From the NCBI GenBank assembly GCA_039984955.1, contig JBDWTN010000007.1, positions 1,868,501 through 1,932,500 of the forward strand: a stretch of 64,000 bases of DNA. The letters are read 5' to 3'. The translations under genes and the position numbers were made by a program. The stretch is from Marinobacter alexandrii. Its GTDB lineage: Bacteria > Bacteroidota > Bacteroidia > Cytophagales > Cyclobacteriaceae. The notes under the pieces were generated by a model, which worked only from the letters and a program-made list of their open reading frames with translations, was not told where the DNA came from and ran no database searches. Position 1 is the first letter of the stretch. Each line of letters opens with the position of its first letter. Below are positions 44,881 to 54,048 of this stretch, piece after piece.

Positions 44881-47250
44881 ATGTTTAACAACTTTCTGAA
44901 GATTACGCTAAGAAATTTCTCCCGTAATAAATCTTATGTCATCATAAACCTGATTGGGCTTGGACTCTCATTAGCTTGCTGTATTGTAGCTTATCTAAAT
45001 TGGAATTTTGATGCCCAATATGATCACAACCATGAAAATCATGCTCGTATCTATAAAATTCATTCTTACAAAACCGTCCAAGGAGAACAAGTACCTTATG
45101 GAATTACTCCAATAGCACTAGGTGAGCAAATAAGGGGTAAGATTCCAGGCGTAACCCATTATTCAAGGTATGAGTCTAGCAGGTATGTTGTAAAAAAAGA
45201 TGCTAATGTCCTTGAGCAGTATATCGGTTTTGGTGAGGATGATTATTTTGAAATGTTCACATTCCCGTTCAAGTATGGCGACAAAGACGTACTTCTTGAT
45301 AGAAGTAAAATTATTCTGAGTGAACAAATGGCTGAAACTTATTTTGGCAATGAAGATCCTAGAGGAGAAATTATCAACCTTATAGATAGTGAGGGAAATG
45401 AATTTCCATTTATTGTTGGAGCAGTTTTGGAAAAAATCCCGATAAATTCTTCAATGACGTTCAGGGCTATTACCCATTATGATAATTACTTGAAAATAAG
45501 CGGACTTGAAAATGATGACTGGGAGCGTTTCAATGCTGCAACATTCGTCATGTCAGATGGTCAGTATCCTCAAAACTTGTTAGACTATATAAACGATAAT
45601 TACATAGAAGTACAGAACGAAGCTCGTGACGATTTTACAATCTCAAGTTACTACCTTGAAAGACTTACTACGCTTGCCAAAAATTCGGAGAACATTAGAT
45701 CTAATTGGTTAAATAATCCCGTCCCATCATCAGCTGTTATCGGTCCGGTAATTATGGCCATTCAACTCTTGTTGATTGCTTGTTTCAATTTCACGAATAC
45801 TTCTATAGCTATATCAAGTAAGCGGCTAAAAGAAATTGGTATTAGAAAGGTAATGGGCAGTAGGCGTAAACAGCTCATTGCTCAATTTATGGGTGAAAAT
45901 TTGATTCTTTGTCTGGGCGCACTGCTAGTCGGACTGGCCATAGCAGATATATTGGTTCCCGCTTATAGCGCCCTTTGGGAGTTCATTGATTTAGAACTAA
46001 GCTTTAATTCGAATCCGGAGATCTACGTTTTTCTCATCGGACTACTGCTTTTTACTGCATTAATAGCCGGAGCATATCCTTCGCTTTATATAAGCAAGTA
46101 TCAACCTGTCAAGATTTTGAAAGGCAATCTTCAGCTTGGAGGCAGCAGCAAGTTCTCAAAGTTCTTGCTGGGTGCACAGTACATGACTACCGCCATGGCT
46201 TTAATTTCAGCTTTCGCCTTTTATAATAATACAACCTATCAGTCTGAATTTGATCTGGGATATACCAAAGATCCAATGCTTTCGATTGGCATAGAAAGCG
46301 AATCTGAACTAAAGGGTTTCAGGCCTGTTCTAGAGCAAATGTCTCAAATCACTTCAGTAGCAGCAACTTACAACAGAATCGGAAACTGGAGCTATAGTAG
46401 AACACTTTCAAATGGAGAAAAGCAAGTTGAGTCTGACATGGTAGATTTCACTCCTGAATATTTTGAATTCATGGAATTGAAAATGATTGAAGGGAGATTT
46501 TTTAATGATGAAATAGAGGATTATGACCGAGCTAACTCTATTGTGGTTAATGAGATACTGGCAAGAGAGTTCGGCTGGGAAGAACCTATCGGACAGGTAA
46601 TCCGAATAGACGATAGCACCAGGTTGAACGTGGTGGGAATCGTCAATGATTTCCATCAAGTAGGAGTGTTCAATGAAGTAGAGCCAATGGGAATACGATT
46701 GGCTCAAAAGGATAAGAGATACTATATGCTGGTAAAAAGTGAAATGGATCCCGTCAAACTTTACGACCGTCTGGAAGCAGAATGGCTGGATGTATTTCCA
46801 AATAAACCATTCAATGCAGATTATGCAGATACCACCATTCAAGCTGAAGAAATAAATACCAATATCGTGCTCATGTTTCAGTTTCTTGCTTTCGTTGCGC
46901 TTACACTTTCAACTATTGGGCTCTATACACTGGTCTCTCTCAACATCATCAAACGAATTAAAGAGATTGGCGTAAGGAAAGTACTTGGAGCGACTATCAA
47001 TCAAATCATCGTGCTTTTAAACGCAGAATTCTTCTGGCTGTTGATAGTATCTGCTTCGATAGGTGCCGTCGCTTCGTACTATTTATTGGAATGGATCATG
47101 GTATCCATATTTGAAGTTTACCAAGGAGTTACAATTCTTACCATGTCCTTACCATTTATGCTGATCGTATTCGTAGCGCTGGCAATCGCCTCGGCAAAGA
47201 TTTTAAATACTGCTTTGAAGAACCCTGTAGAGTCTCTTAGATACGAATAA
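44881..47250 (+). CDS. Orphan ABC permease with two FtsX domains, no prefix (twin 2)
   Basis: The 789-residue protein starts at the ATG at 44881 (MFNNFLKITLRNFSRNKSY), aligning with MLRNFFKITLRNFLKNKSY of twin 1. It shares long blocks with twin 1: YDNYLKI, SIAISSKRLKEIGIRKVMGS, IGLYTLVSLNIIKRIKEIG and the ending NPVESLRYE. The open frame extends to a TTG at 44839, but that would lie within the putative promoter. The two genes bracket the AraC, DUF2141 and DUF2306 genes and probably arose by duplication. No ATPase is nearby. Confidence 0.92.
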   Translation: MFNNFLKITLRNFSRNKSYVIINLIGLGLSLACCIVAYLNWNFDAQYDHNHENHARIYKIHSYKTVQGEQVPYGITPIALGEQIRGKIPGVTHYSRYESSRYVVKKDANVLEQYIGFGEDDYFEMFTFPFKYGDKDVLLDRSKIILSEQMAETYFGNEDPRGEIINLIDSEGNEFPFIVGAVLEKIPINSSMTFRAITHYDNYLKISGLENDDWERFNAATFVMSDGQYPQNLLDYINDNYIEVQNEARDDFTISSYYLERLTTLAKNSENIRSNWLNNPVPSSAVIGPVIMAIQLLLIACFNFTNTSIAISSKRLKEIGIRKVMGSRRKQLIAQFMGENLILCLGALLVGLAIADILVPAYSALWEFIDLELSFNSNPEIYVFLIGLLLFTALIAGAYPSLYISKYQPVKILKGNLQLGGSSKFSKFLLGAQYMTTAMALISAFAFYNNTTYQSEFDLGYTKDPMLSIGIESESELKGFRPVLEQMSQITSVAATYNRIGNWSYSRTLSNGEKQVESDMVDFTPEYFEFMELKMIEGRFFNDEIEDYDRANSIVVNEILAREFGWEEPIGQVIRIDDSTRLNVVGIVNDFHQVGVFNEVEPMGIRLAQKDKRYYMLVKSEMDPVKLYDRLEAEWLDVFPNKPFNADYADTTIQAEEINTNIVLMFQFLAFVALTLSTIGLYTLVSLNIIKRIKEIGVRKVLGATINQIIVLLNAEFFWLLIVSASIGAVASYYLLEWIMVSIFEVYQGVTILTMSLPFMLIVFVALAIASAKILNTALKNPVESLRYE

Positions 47251-47281
47251 AATAGGACAATTAAGTATCAAACGAAGCAGA

Positions 47282-47311
47282 GGGCAGAATCATCGATTAC
47301 TGCCCATTTTT
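47282..47311 (+). terminator. Hairpin terminator after twin permease 2
   Basis: GGGCAG (47282-47287) pairs with CTGCCC (47300-47305), with possible extension through AATC/GATT, followed by ATTTTT. It separates the permease from the SusC operon. Confidence 0.75.
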
Positions 47312-47370
47312 GGTTTGGCTAAAGAGTAATCTTTTTATTTTTAGCTAACCAATTACTTCAACTACCAAAC

Positions 47371-50300
47371 ATGCGACTAACACTAACCTGCCTTACCTCT
47401 ATTTTATTGGTATTCTCATCTTACGCTCAAGTCACACTTCGTGGTTCAGTAGTTGATGCAGAGAATCAAGGAATAGCTGGTGCGACTATCAAAGTAGATG
47501 GTGTAGAAACTTATTCTACTACCAATGCTTCCGGTGCGTTTACCTTGAATTTAAATGATGGATACGAGACGCTCATCATTACTGCCGAAGGGTTTCAATC
47601 ACAAAAAATTTATTTAACCGGCCAAGCCTCGATTTCTATCAGCATGAGGTCAAAGGCTAATTCAGACAATGTAGTCAGCATGGGCATAGGCTCTCAAAGC
47701 AAAGATGAATTGACAAGCAGTATTTCTAGTGTATCCGCTGAAGATGTTAGTCCAGCTCCATTAATCAATTTGGAGCAAGCCAATCAAGGAGTGACGGCAG
47801 GCTTGTTTGTGCAAAATTCAAGTGGCACATTAGGCCAGCCTACTCAAGTACGAATTAGGGGAGGTTCTTCACTCTCCGCATCCAATCAACCTCTTTATGT
47901 GGTGGATGGAGTACCACTCGCCTCTCAAAATCAATCGAATATCAATCCAAGTAATATTGAATCTATTGAGATTTTAAAAGACGCCTCTGCTACCGCTATT
48001 TATGGATCGCGAGCAGCAAACGGTGTTATCATTATTAATACCAAAAGTGGAAACTCGGGTAAAATGCAAGTGAATGTTGACTATCAGTTTGGTGTTAGTG
48101 AAACCCCAAAAAAATTAGACATCCAAAATGGAGATGAAAATCTTCTTCAAACATTTGAATTCATCCTTCGAGGATTTGAAGACTTGGCTAATGATCTGGT
48201 ATTTAATCCTCTTATTGAAATAGATGGAGTTACATACAACCAAATTGACCGCCAGTTTTTAGAGACTTTTTATACTTCCGGGATTGACTCTGTGAGGTTT
48301 GTTCCTGCCAGTGGTACTGGCAGAACCATCAACCTAAATATTCCAGGATTTTATGACGAGTTACGCACAAGTGGCAGTACCAATTGGCAAAATGAAGTTT
48401 TTCGTAGAGGCATTTCACATCGTGCCAATGTTGATTTTCAGGGTGGGTCTGAAGAGTTAGGATATTTTGCTTCTGTAGGATACACCACTCAAGAAGGTAT
48501 ATTAATAGGAAATAAATTTGATCGATTTAATGGGTCAGTTTCCCTCGATAGCAAAATCAACGATCGACTTTCAGCAACTTTCAACTTAAACTATATCTAT
48601 ACAAAAGACAATCAACTCCCAGAAAATCAAGACTTGGCTTTTCCTTTACAGGCGATTGTTCTCCCAGCCTCAGATACGTACAATCCGACAAATAATTTTC
48701 AGTTAGACGTTCGAAGTTTAGAGTACAACCCGTTGACGGAAGTCAACTTTGCTTCTAATATCGTAACCAATAATAGTATCATTGGTAGTCTGGGATTAAA
48801 GTATGAAATCAATGATAACCTAACGGCAGATATAAATGGAGGTGTCGACTTAAGTGATATAACGTCAGACAGGTTTCAAGGATCACAAACACAAGAAGGA
48901 GCAGGCACTGGAAATGGAAGAACGAGAACGAGCTCAGAAGAAGTTGTAAATACAATACTCAATGGATGGCTTACGTACACTGATGAAGTCGGTGATGGAG
49001 ATAACCTCTCGGTCATTTTAGGTGGCTCATACCAGAAATCAGAATCCTCTTTTACGTTTAATGATACTTTTTTCGCCACTGAAGCCGGCATCCCAGGTAG
49101 TGCATTTGTATTTCTTTCAGGATATACAAGAATCAGCTATTCTCTCGGAAATCAATTTGATTTCCAATTAAGTGGAAGACTAGATGGAAGCTCAAAGTTT
49201 GGCAAAGAAAATAGGTATGGATTCTTCCCCGCTGTATCAGCAGGGTGGAAGTTGAATAATGCCCCTTTCTTCGATGTAGAAACAGTCCGTCTTTTGAAAC
49301 TAAGAGCGAGTTATGGTTTAGTTGGTAATACTCCATTGGATGATTTTGCTTATCGTCAGAATTACTTTAGATCTTCCAGATATGGTGTGAATGCAACCTT
49401 AGAGCCTGCAAACCTTGCCAATGAGAACTTGAAATGGGAAACGACTGCTCAACTTAATGTTGGATTGGATTTTGGAATTATCAATGACCGAATTAGCGGT
49501 TCATTCGATTACTATGTAAAAACAACCAGTGATTTATTGTTCCCGGTACCTCCACCACTGTATACAGGGTTTTCAGAATACTTAGCAAATGTGGCTGAGA
49601 TGAAAAACCAGGGTTTTGAAGTCAACTTAAGTACCGTCAATGTTCAGAAAAGTGATTTTTCATGGACTACCGATTTTAATATCTCATCCAATAAAAACAC
49701 GATAGAGGACTTAGGAAATCTTCCTGAACTTACGGTAGGCGTGAACGCGTTTAGAGAAGGTGAGTCTGCTGGCGTGTTTTATATGAAGAAATTTGTAGGT
49801 GTAGATCCAGCTACTGGAAATTCGCTTTATGATGATGGAGAAGGAGGAACGACAGATAACTGGAATGAAGCTCCCAGAATGATCGTTGGTGATCCAAATC
49901 CCGAACTCTTTGGGGGGCTAACCAACTCCATTGCTTATAAGAACTTTGAGTTTTCTTTCATGTTTCAGTTCGTCTCTGGAGTAGATCTTTATTTCCAAAC
50001 TGGTGAAATCTTATCCAATAGTGGAATTCTGAATTTAGGTCAATCTCAAGACCAAGTCAATCGATGGTATGCTCCTGGTGATGAAACTAATATTCCTCGC
50101 CTGGATCCTACCAATAACTTCCCTCTGCAAAGCAGTAGGTGGCTTTCAAGCGGGGACTATATACGACTGAAGAACATTACATTAACATATAATTTCCCGG
50201 AATCTATGTTGAGTAGTCTGGGAGGGCTCAGAAACATGAGTATTTATGTCTCTGCATCCAACCTACTGACCTTTACGGATTACATCGGATATGACCCAGA

Positions 50301-50418
50301 CGTTAGTTATTTCGATCCGCTGGATGGCATCATTGGACAAAACATCAGTAGAGGTATTGATAATTTCAATACTCCACAGCCTAGAATCATTATGTCAGGA
50401 ATCAAAATTGGACTGTAA
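47371..50418 (+). CDS. SusC/RagA family TonB-dependent outer-membrane receptor
   Basis: The 1015-residue protein has a signal peptide (about 1-19, ending SSYAQ) and an N-terminal carboxypeptidase-regulatory-like domain at about 22-95 (TLRGSVVDAENQGIAGATIK). The plug domain, at about 110-230, carries the SusC signature VDGVPLASQ and ILKDASATAIYGSRAANGVI. A 22-strand barrel of normal length ends GIKIGL. With the SusD partner it forms a pedal-bin nutrient importer in the outer membrane, energised by TonB. The substrate is not visible, since no glycoside hydrolase or protease gene adjoins. Confidence 0.96.
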   Translation: MRLTLTCLTSILLVFSSYAQVTLRGSVVDAENQGIAGATIKVDGVETYSTTNASGAFTLNLNDGYETLIITAEGFQSQKIYLTGQASISISMRSKANSDNVVSMGIGSQSKDELTSSISSVSAEDVSPAPLINLEQANQGVTAGLFVQNSSGTLGQPTQVRIRGGSSLSASNQPLYVVDGVPLASQNQSNINPSNIESIEILKDASATAIYGSRAANGVIIINTKSGNSGKMQVNVDYQFGVSETPKKLDIQNGDENLLQTFEFILRGFEDLANDLVFNPLIEIDGVTYNQIDRQFLETFYTSGIDSVRFVPASGTGRTINLNIPGFYDELRTSGSTNWQNEVFRRGISHRANVDFQGGSEELGYFASVGYTTQEGILIGNKFDRFNGSVSLDSKINDRLSATFNLNYIYTKDNQLPENQDLAFPLQAIVLPASDTYNPTNNFQLDVRSLEYNPLTEVNFASNIVTNNSIIGSLGLKYEINDNLTADINGGVDLSDITSDRFQGSQTQEGAGTGNGRTRTSSEEVVNTILNGWLTYTDEVGDGDNLSVILGGSYQKSESSFTFNDTFFATEAGIPGSAFVFLSGYTRISYSLGNQFDFQLSGRLDGSSKFGKENRYGFFPAVSAGWKLNNAPFFDVETVRLLKLRASYGLVGNTPLDDFAYRQNYFRSSRYGVNATLEPANLANENLKWETTAQLNVGLDFGIINDRISGSFDYYVKTTSDLLFPVPPPLYTGFSEYLANVAEMKNQGFEVNLSTVNVQKSDFSWTTDFNISSNKNTIEDLGNLPELTVGVNAFREGESAGVFYMKKFVGVDPATGNSLYDDGEGGTTDNWNEAPRMIVGDPNPELFGGLTNSIAYKNFEFSFMFQFVSGVDLYFQTGEILSNSGILNLGQSQDQVNRWYAPGDETNIPRLDPTNNFPLQSSRWLSSGDYIRLKNITLTYNFPESMLSSLGGLRNMSIYVSASNLLTFTDYIGYDPDVSYFDPLDGIIGQNISRGIDNFNTPQPRIIMSGIKIGL

Positions 50419-50419
50419 C

Positions 50420-51925
50420 ATGAAGACATTAAAATTTAGCAATTACCGCAGACTATTCATCATTGCTATTGCAGTTCTTATCGGAGGATGTGATGGCTTA
50501 TTAGACATTGAAGCTGAAAACTCTTTGAGTGGAGATATTTATACGTCTGATCAAAATTTTGAAGATGCTTTAAATGGCGCATATGTGAATTTGGGTGGAA
50601 TCTATGATGGGGGAGATGGAGGCGAACTCTACGGGGGGGATTTCCAGATCATTGGCACGTTGTTAGCCAGAACTATTAATACTATATTTTTTTGGAGAGC
50701 AAGTGAAGCACCCGCTTACCAAGATTTCATGGACAAAGACATCCTTCAGATCAACTTACGAGTAGAAGCCAACTGGCGAAGAGCTTATGAGACAATCAAT
50801 ATCGTCAATGGTATTATAGCCAATATTGACAGGGTGGATGACAGTACATTGAAAGATAGAATTGAGGGTGAAGCCCGAGCTATTAGAGGTATCTTATATT
50901 TTGAATTGGCTCGATTTTGGGGTCCTCAATACGAAGCTAGCACAATAAATGAGCCAGCTGTACCCATCCTTCTGGATCAAATCAATGATGCAAATGAAAT
51001 CCCTGAGTTAACTCGTTCTTCTGTAGGAGATGTGTATCAGAGAGCAATAGATGACTTGGAAGCGGCTGAATCATTACTCGGAGTTCTAGAAAGTAGAATA
51101 GATGTTAATGTTTGTCGAGCTTTCCTGGCACGAATAGCGATGCAGCAGAACGAATTCAATACGGCCTTAGGTTACCTAAACCAGCTCATCCCCAATTATA
51201 GTTTGAACACGAATGTCATGGATGCATTCAACAATACGTCAATATCAGATGAAGACGTATTTGTCATTCAACAAAACTCTGTTTCGTCCACAGGCAGCAT
51301 TGCGACAAGGACAGGGTTGGTAGCGCACTTAGCATCTCTCAATGGAGTGGGGTTTGCTGCATTAAATATTAATTACGAACTATTAAATATCCAGAGTACC
51401 TTCAACAACCTTCCAGGATTTTATACTCCTGATGCCAGGTTTGTGTTGCAAGAAAACCTTACGACAAACTCTTCGGCGAACGAGGTAAGCAATACCGCAG
51501 CTTATTACAACGATGTGATAAATACTACGCAAGTAAGCTCTGCCAAATTCATTAGAACGGACGCAAACATTCCTGTTATCAGATTGGCTGAACTTTTACT
51601 TTCAAGAGCAGAAGCTATTCTTGAGGATGGAGGATTTACTTCGCCAGTGATGGGAGGAGCGCTGGATGACTTAAATGCTGTAAGAACACGATCCGGACTC
51701 CCCGCCTTGTTAGATACGTTGACTGCAAATGCCTTTTATGACAGTCTTGTTATCGAAAGAAACCGAGAGTTGATATATGAAGGTGTCTATTTTCATGACT
51801 TAAAGAGATGGGCAGTAAGTGGCAGAACGGATGTCTTTATTGGTGGAAGAGATCCAAGATCAGACATGTTCATTCTACCTATCCCACAATCTGAATGCGA
51901 CGCAAGTCCTCGACTATGTAATTAG
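50420..51925 (+). CDS. SusD/RagB family nutrient-binding lipoprotein
   Basis: The 501-residue lipoprotein starts at 50420, one base after the SusC stop; an earlier in-frame start at 50291 lies inside susC. The lipobox is LIGGC (Cys24), followed by DGLLDIEAENSLSGDIYTSD, the typical SusD opening. The TPR-like helical part includes RAIRGILYFELARFWGP, and the C-terminal SusD domain has RTRSGLPALLD and ERNRELIYEGVYFHDLKRW. It forms the lid on the SusC barrel. A 133-base inverted-repeat element follows its stop. Confidence 0.96.
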   Translation: MKTLKFSNYRRLFIIAIAVLIGGCDGLLDIEAENSLSGDIYTSDQNFEDALNGAYVNLGGIYDGGDGGELYGGDFQIIGTLLARTINTIFFWRASEAPAYQDFMDKDILQINLRVEANWRRAYETINIVNGIIANIDRVDDSTLKDRIEGEARAIRGILYFELARFWGPQYEASTINEPAVPILLDQINDANEIPELTRSSVGDVYQRAIDDLEAAESLLGVLESRIDVNVCRAFLARIAMQQNEFNTALGYLNQLIPNYSLNTNVMDAFNNTSISDEDVFVIQQNSVSSTGSIATRTGLVAHLASLNGVGFAALNINYELLNIQSTFNNLPGFYTPDARFVLQENLTTNSSANEVSNTAAYYNDVINTTQVSSAKFIRTDANIPVIRLAELLLSRAEAILEDGGFTSPVMGGALDDLNAVRTRSGLPALLDTLTANAFYDSLVIERNRELIYEGVYFHDLKRWAVSGRTDVFIGGRDPRSDMFILPIPQSECDASPRLCN

Positions 51926-51928
51926 ATT

Positions 51929-52061
51929 AATGAGGCTGTCTCAAAAGCCGTCATCGCGAGGAATCGAAGCGATCTCGCTATAGAAAAAAAGCTTAAATCA
52001 TTTGAGATAGCTTCACTTTGTTCGCTATGACGTTCATGTGGGCTTTTGAGACAGCCTCATT
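51929..52061. repeat. 133-base inverted-repeat (REP-like) intergenic element
   Basis: Arms at 51929-51949 and 52041-52061 are perfect 21-bp reverse complements (GAGGCTGTCTCAAAAGCC within them). Inside, GTCATCGCGAGGAATCGAAG with GCGATCTCG on the left and its diverged complement on the right extend the pairing, so the whole unit could fold into a long hairpin. The inner sequence resembles repeats scattered through Bacteroidota genomes. The element fills the gap between the convergent SusD and pentapeptide genes, covering the first two bases of the latter's stop codon, and may serve as a two-way terminator. Confidence 0.85.
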
Positions 52062-52617
52062 ACCCTTTGATTTTCAGGTTGTATTTGGAAAGCAAACCTG
52101 GCAATTGACTCATTGAAAGCTTTGCTTTCGTTATACGGGTAAGTTCTGGATCTATTTGGAGTCTTACTGACATAAGAAAGTCAGCTCCCTCAAGGTTCGC
52201 TCGATCAAAATTCGCATTGGACAAATCGCATCCTGTAATCTTCACTTCTTTCATATCAGCAGCTGTAAAATCGGCCCCTTCCAGGCTCGAATTGGTAAAC
52301 TCCGCTTGTCGAAGCTTCATTTCATAAAATGTACAATCGTTTAGCTGGCAATTTTCAAAAATCGCTGAAAACAACAATGGATTGCTCATATCAAACTGAA
52401 TTCCAAGCATTTTACAACTCTTGAATTGCACATCCAATATTGAGGTCTCATTTAACTTTGCATTACTGAGATTGCAATCAATAAATTCAGATTCGATGAA
52501 TTTTGTGGCTGATAGATTCCCTCCAGAAAAGTCGCAATTTTTGAACGTGCAACACTCATACTCGTTTTGATTATCCAGAGCTGTGAGTTTCTCGAATGTT
52601 TCGTTGGCAATTAACAT
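52060..52617 (-). CDS. Pentapeptide repeat protein
   Basis: The protein of about 185 residues is built of A(D/N)LXX-type pentapeptide repeats that should form a right-handed quadrilateral beta-helix: CTFKNCDFSGGNLSATKFIE, FIDCNLSNAKLNE, SLEGADFTAADMKE, CDLSNANFDRANLEGADF. This fold can mimic DNA and protect gyrase (Qnr-like proteins). Qnr-like proteins are of similar length, but that role is not established here. The ATG at 52617 is chosen, nine bases after the MBL stop; a longer frame to 52680 overlaps that gene. Confidence 0.88.
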   Translation of the reverse strand: MLIANETFEKLTALDNQNEYECCTFKNCDFSGGNLSATKFIESEFIDCNLSNAKLNETSILDVQFKSCKMLGIQFDMSNPLLFSAIFENCQLNDCTFYEMKLRQAEFTNSSLEGADFTAADMKEVKITGCDLSNANFDRANLEGADFLMSVRLQIDPELTRITKAKLSMSQLPGLLSKYNLKIKG

Positions 52618-52625
52618 AGTTGATT

Positions 52626-53513
52626 TTAGCTTCCTTGTTTCTTCTTCCAATACCTCACTAACCCAGCCACACTCATCCATGAAGGGTTTGCTAATTCGTA
52701 TTGTTTGATGCCATGATCTGAAACACCTCTGTCTTTCAATTGCTGAGCTGTATACTTCATAAAAAGAGGAGTGATCTCATCATTACTCAATCCTTCTTCC
52801 CATTTAGCTTTCATCCATTGTCCCCAGTCATTTAAAATCTCCTTCAGTTCCTTCATATGAATATTCGGATTCATTTCTTCCCCAAAGTGAGTCAAGACTA
52901 ATCGGTTTGGGTTTTTAGAAAGTATGAGGTCAATTGAATGCATCCAGTCTTCCAGATTGATATCTGGTGGTGGGCACGGAGGCACCACGGGTCCTCCCTC
53001 TATCTTAACCCCTGCTGCATCTCCCGTAAAAATGGTGTCCTTCCAGTGCCAGGCAATGTGATGCTTGGCATGTCCAGGGGTATGTAAGGCTCGAAAAGAT
53101 TGACCGCCAATTTCCAGCACTTCATCATGCTCTACTATATTCAAATTCTTCTTCGCAATTCCCTCCATTCTTCCCCATAGTGTATCCATCTGATCACCAT
53201 AAATCATGGTAGCTGAAGCCACTAATTTGGTTGGATCATGCATATGATCAAATCCAAACGGATGCAGATAAACCTTCGCTCCCTTTTCAGCAAAAGCCCA
53301 GGCTGCTCCAGCATGATCAAAATGGATGTGTGATAAAAGTAGATGTTTGATGTCTCCAACCTTATATCCAATATCATTTAGCCCCTTTTCTAGACTCGGA
53401 AAAGTGCTATATGGGCCTGATTCAATTAATACAGGACCATCCTCGGTTTCTATGACAAAAGCTGCAATGGCATGATCATAATTTTGAAAATGTAGGTCGA
53501 GAGTGTGATACAT
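52626..53513 (-). CDS. MBL fold metallo-hydrolase
   Basis: The 295-residue protein has the metallo-beta-lactamase metal motif HIHFDHAG (H62, H64, D66, H67), the second-site HTPGHAKHH, the aspartate in IFTGDAAG and the late histidine in VLTHFGE, so a two-metal site is intact. The C-terminal 80 residues are helical (YTAQQLKDRGVSDHGIKQYE). It belongs to the glyoxalase-II/lactonase-like group; the substrate is not known. It shares a 44-base divergent promoter region with the thioesterase gene and forms a likely operon with the pentapeptide gene. Confidence 0.92.
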   Translation of the reverse strand: MYHTLDLHFQNYDHAIAAFVIETEDGPVLIESGPYSTFPSLEKGLNDIGYKVGDIKHLLLSHIHFDHAGAAWAFAEKGAKVYLHPFGFDHMHDPTKLVASATMIYGDQMDTLWGRMEGIAKKNLNIVEHDEVLEIGGQSFRALHTPGHAKHHIAWHWKDTIFTGDAAGVKIEGGPVVPPCPPPDINLEDWMHSIDLILSKNPNRLVLTHFGEEMNPNIHMKELKEILNDWGQWMKAKWEEGLSNDEITPLFMKYTAQQLKDRGVSDHGIKQYELANPSWMSVAGLVRYWKKKQGS

Positions 53514-53557
53514 ATTCGGTTAATTTTGGAAGAACGCTTCTTCGTAAAGTTACTAAA

Positions 53558-54040
53558 ATGAGTGAGTCAAAATATTTTCAAGATCACATGCCTGAGAATG
53601 TTTGTTTTGGATGTGGTCATAATCATGCTGGTTTGCAGATTAAGAGCTATTGGGAGGGTGAGGAGTCTGTGTGTAAGTGGCATTCTAAAGAAGAATACCA
53701 TGGTTGGAGTAACCTAATGAATGGAGGTATCATGGCTACATTGATAGATTGCCATTGTATGGGGACAGCTATGGCTGATGCTTATCGACGAGAAGGAAGA
53801 TCGCTAAATACAGATCCTGAGTATCGCTATGCTACAGGAACACTCTCTGTAAAGTATCTTAAACCCACACCCAATACGGAAGTAGAACTTAGGGCTCGAG
53901 TCATTGAAGTAAAAGGACGCAAGACTGTACTGAAATGTGACTTTTATTCAAAAGATGGTATAAAAACTGCGGAAGCAGATGTGGTGGCTATTCGAGTATT
54001 TGATAGCAACGAGACTAAAGAAACAGTTTTTAAAAGCTAA
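53558..54040 (+). CDS. PaaI-family hotdog thioesterase
   Basis: The 160-residue protein has the hotdog-fold pattern of PaaI/YbgC-type acyl-CoA thioesterases: NVCFGCGHNHAGLQIKSYWE, the catalytic stretch NLMNGGIMATLIDCHCMGTA, GTLSVKYLKPTP and a final ADVVAIRVFD. It probably hydrolyses a medium or aromatic acyl-CoA. It has an N-terminal CxxC pair within CFGCGH, as in other members of this subgroup. It lies eight bases upstream of the Lgt-family gene and is likely cotranscribed. Confidence 0.88.
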   Translation: MSESKYFQDHMPENVCFGCGHNHAGLQIKSYWEGEESVCKWHSKEEYHGWSNLMNGGIMATLIDCHCMGTAMADAYRREGRSLNTDPEYRYATGTLSVKYLKPTPNTEVELRARVIEVKGRKTVLKCDFYSKDGIKTAEADVVAIRVFDSNETKETVFKS

Positions 54041-54048
54041 TTTTAAGG

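Noticed and set aside
46408-46842. 144-codon minus-strand frame inside twin permease 2
   Set aside because: Shadow of the permease frame; the translation looks random and no start signal precedes it.
50291-51925. Longer SusD beginning at 50291
   Set aside because: The extra residues lie inside susC and would place the lipobox 67 residues into the protein.
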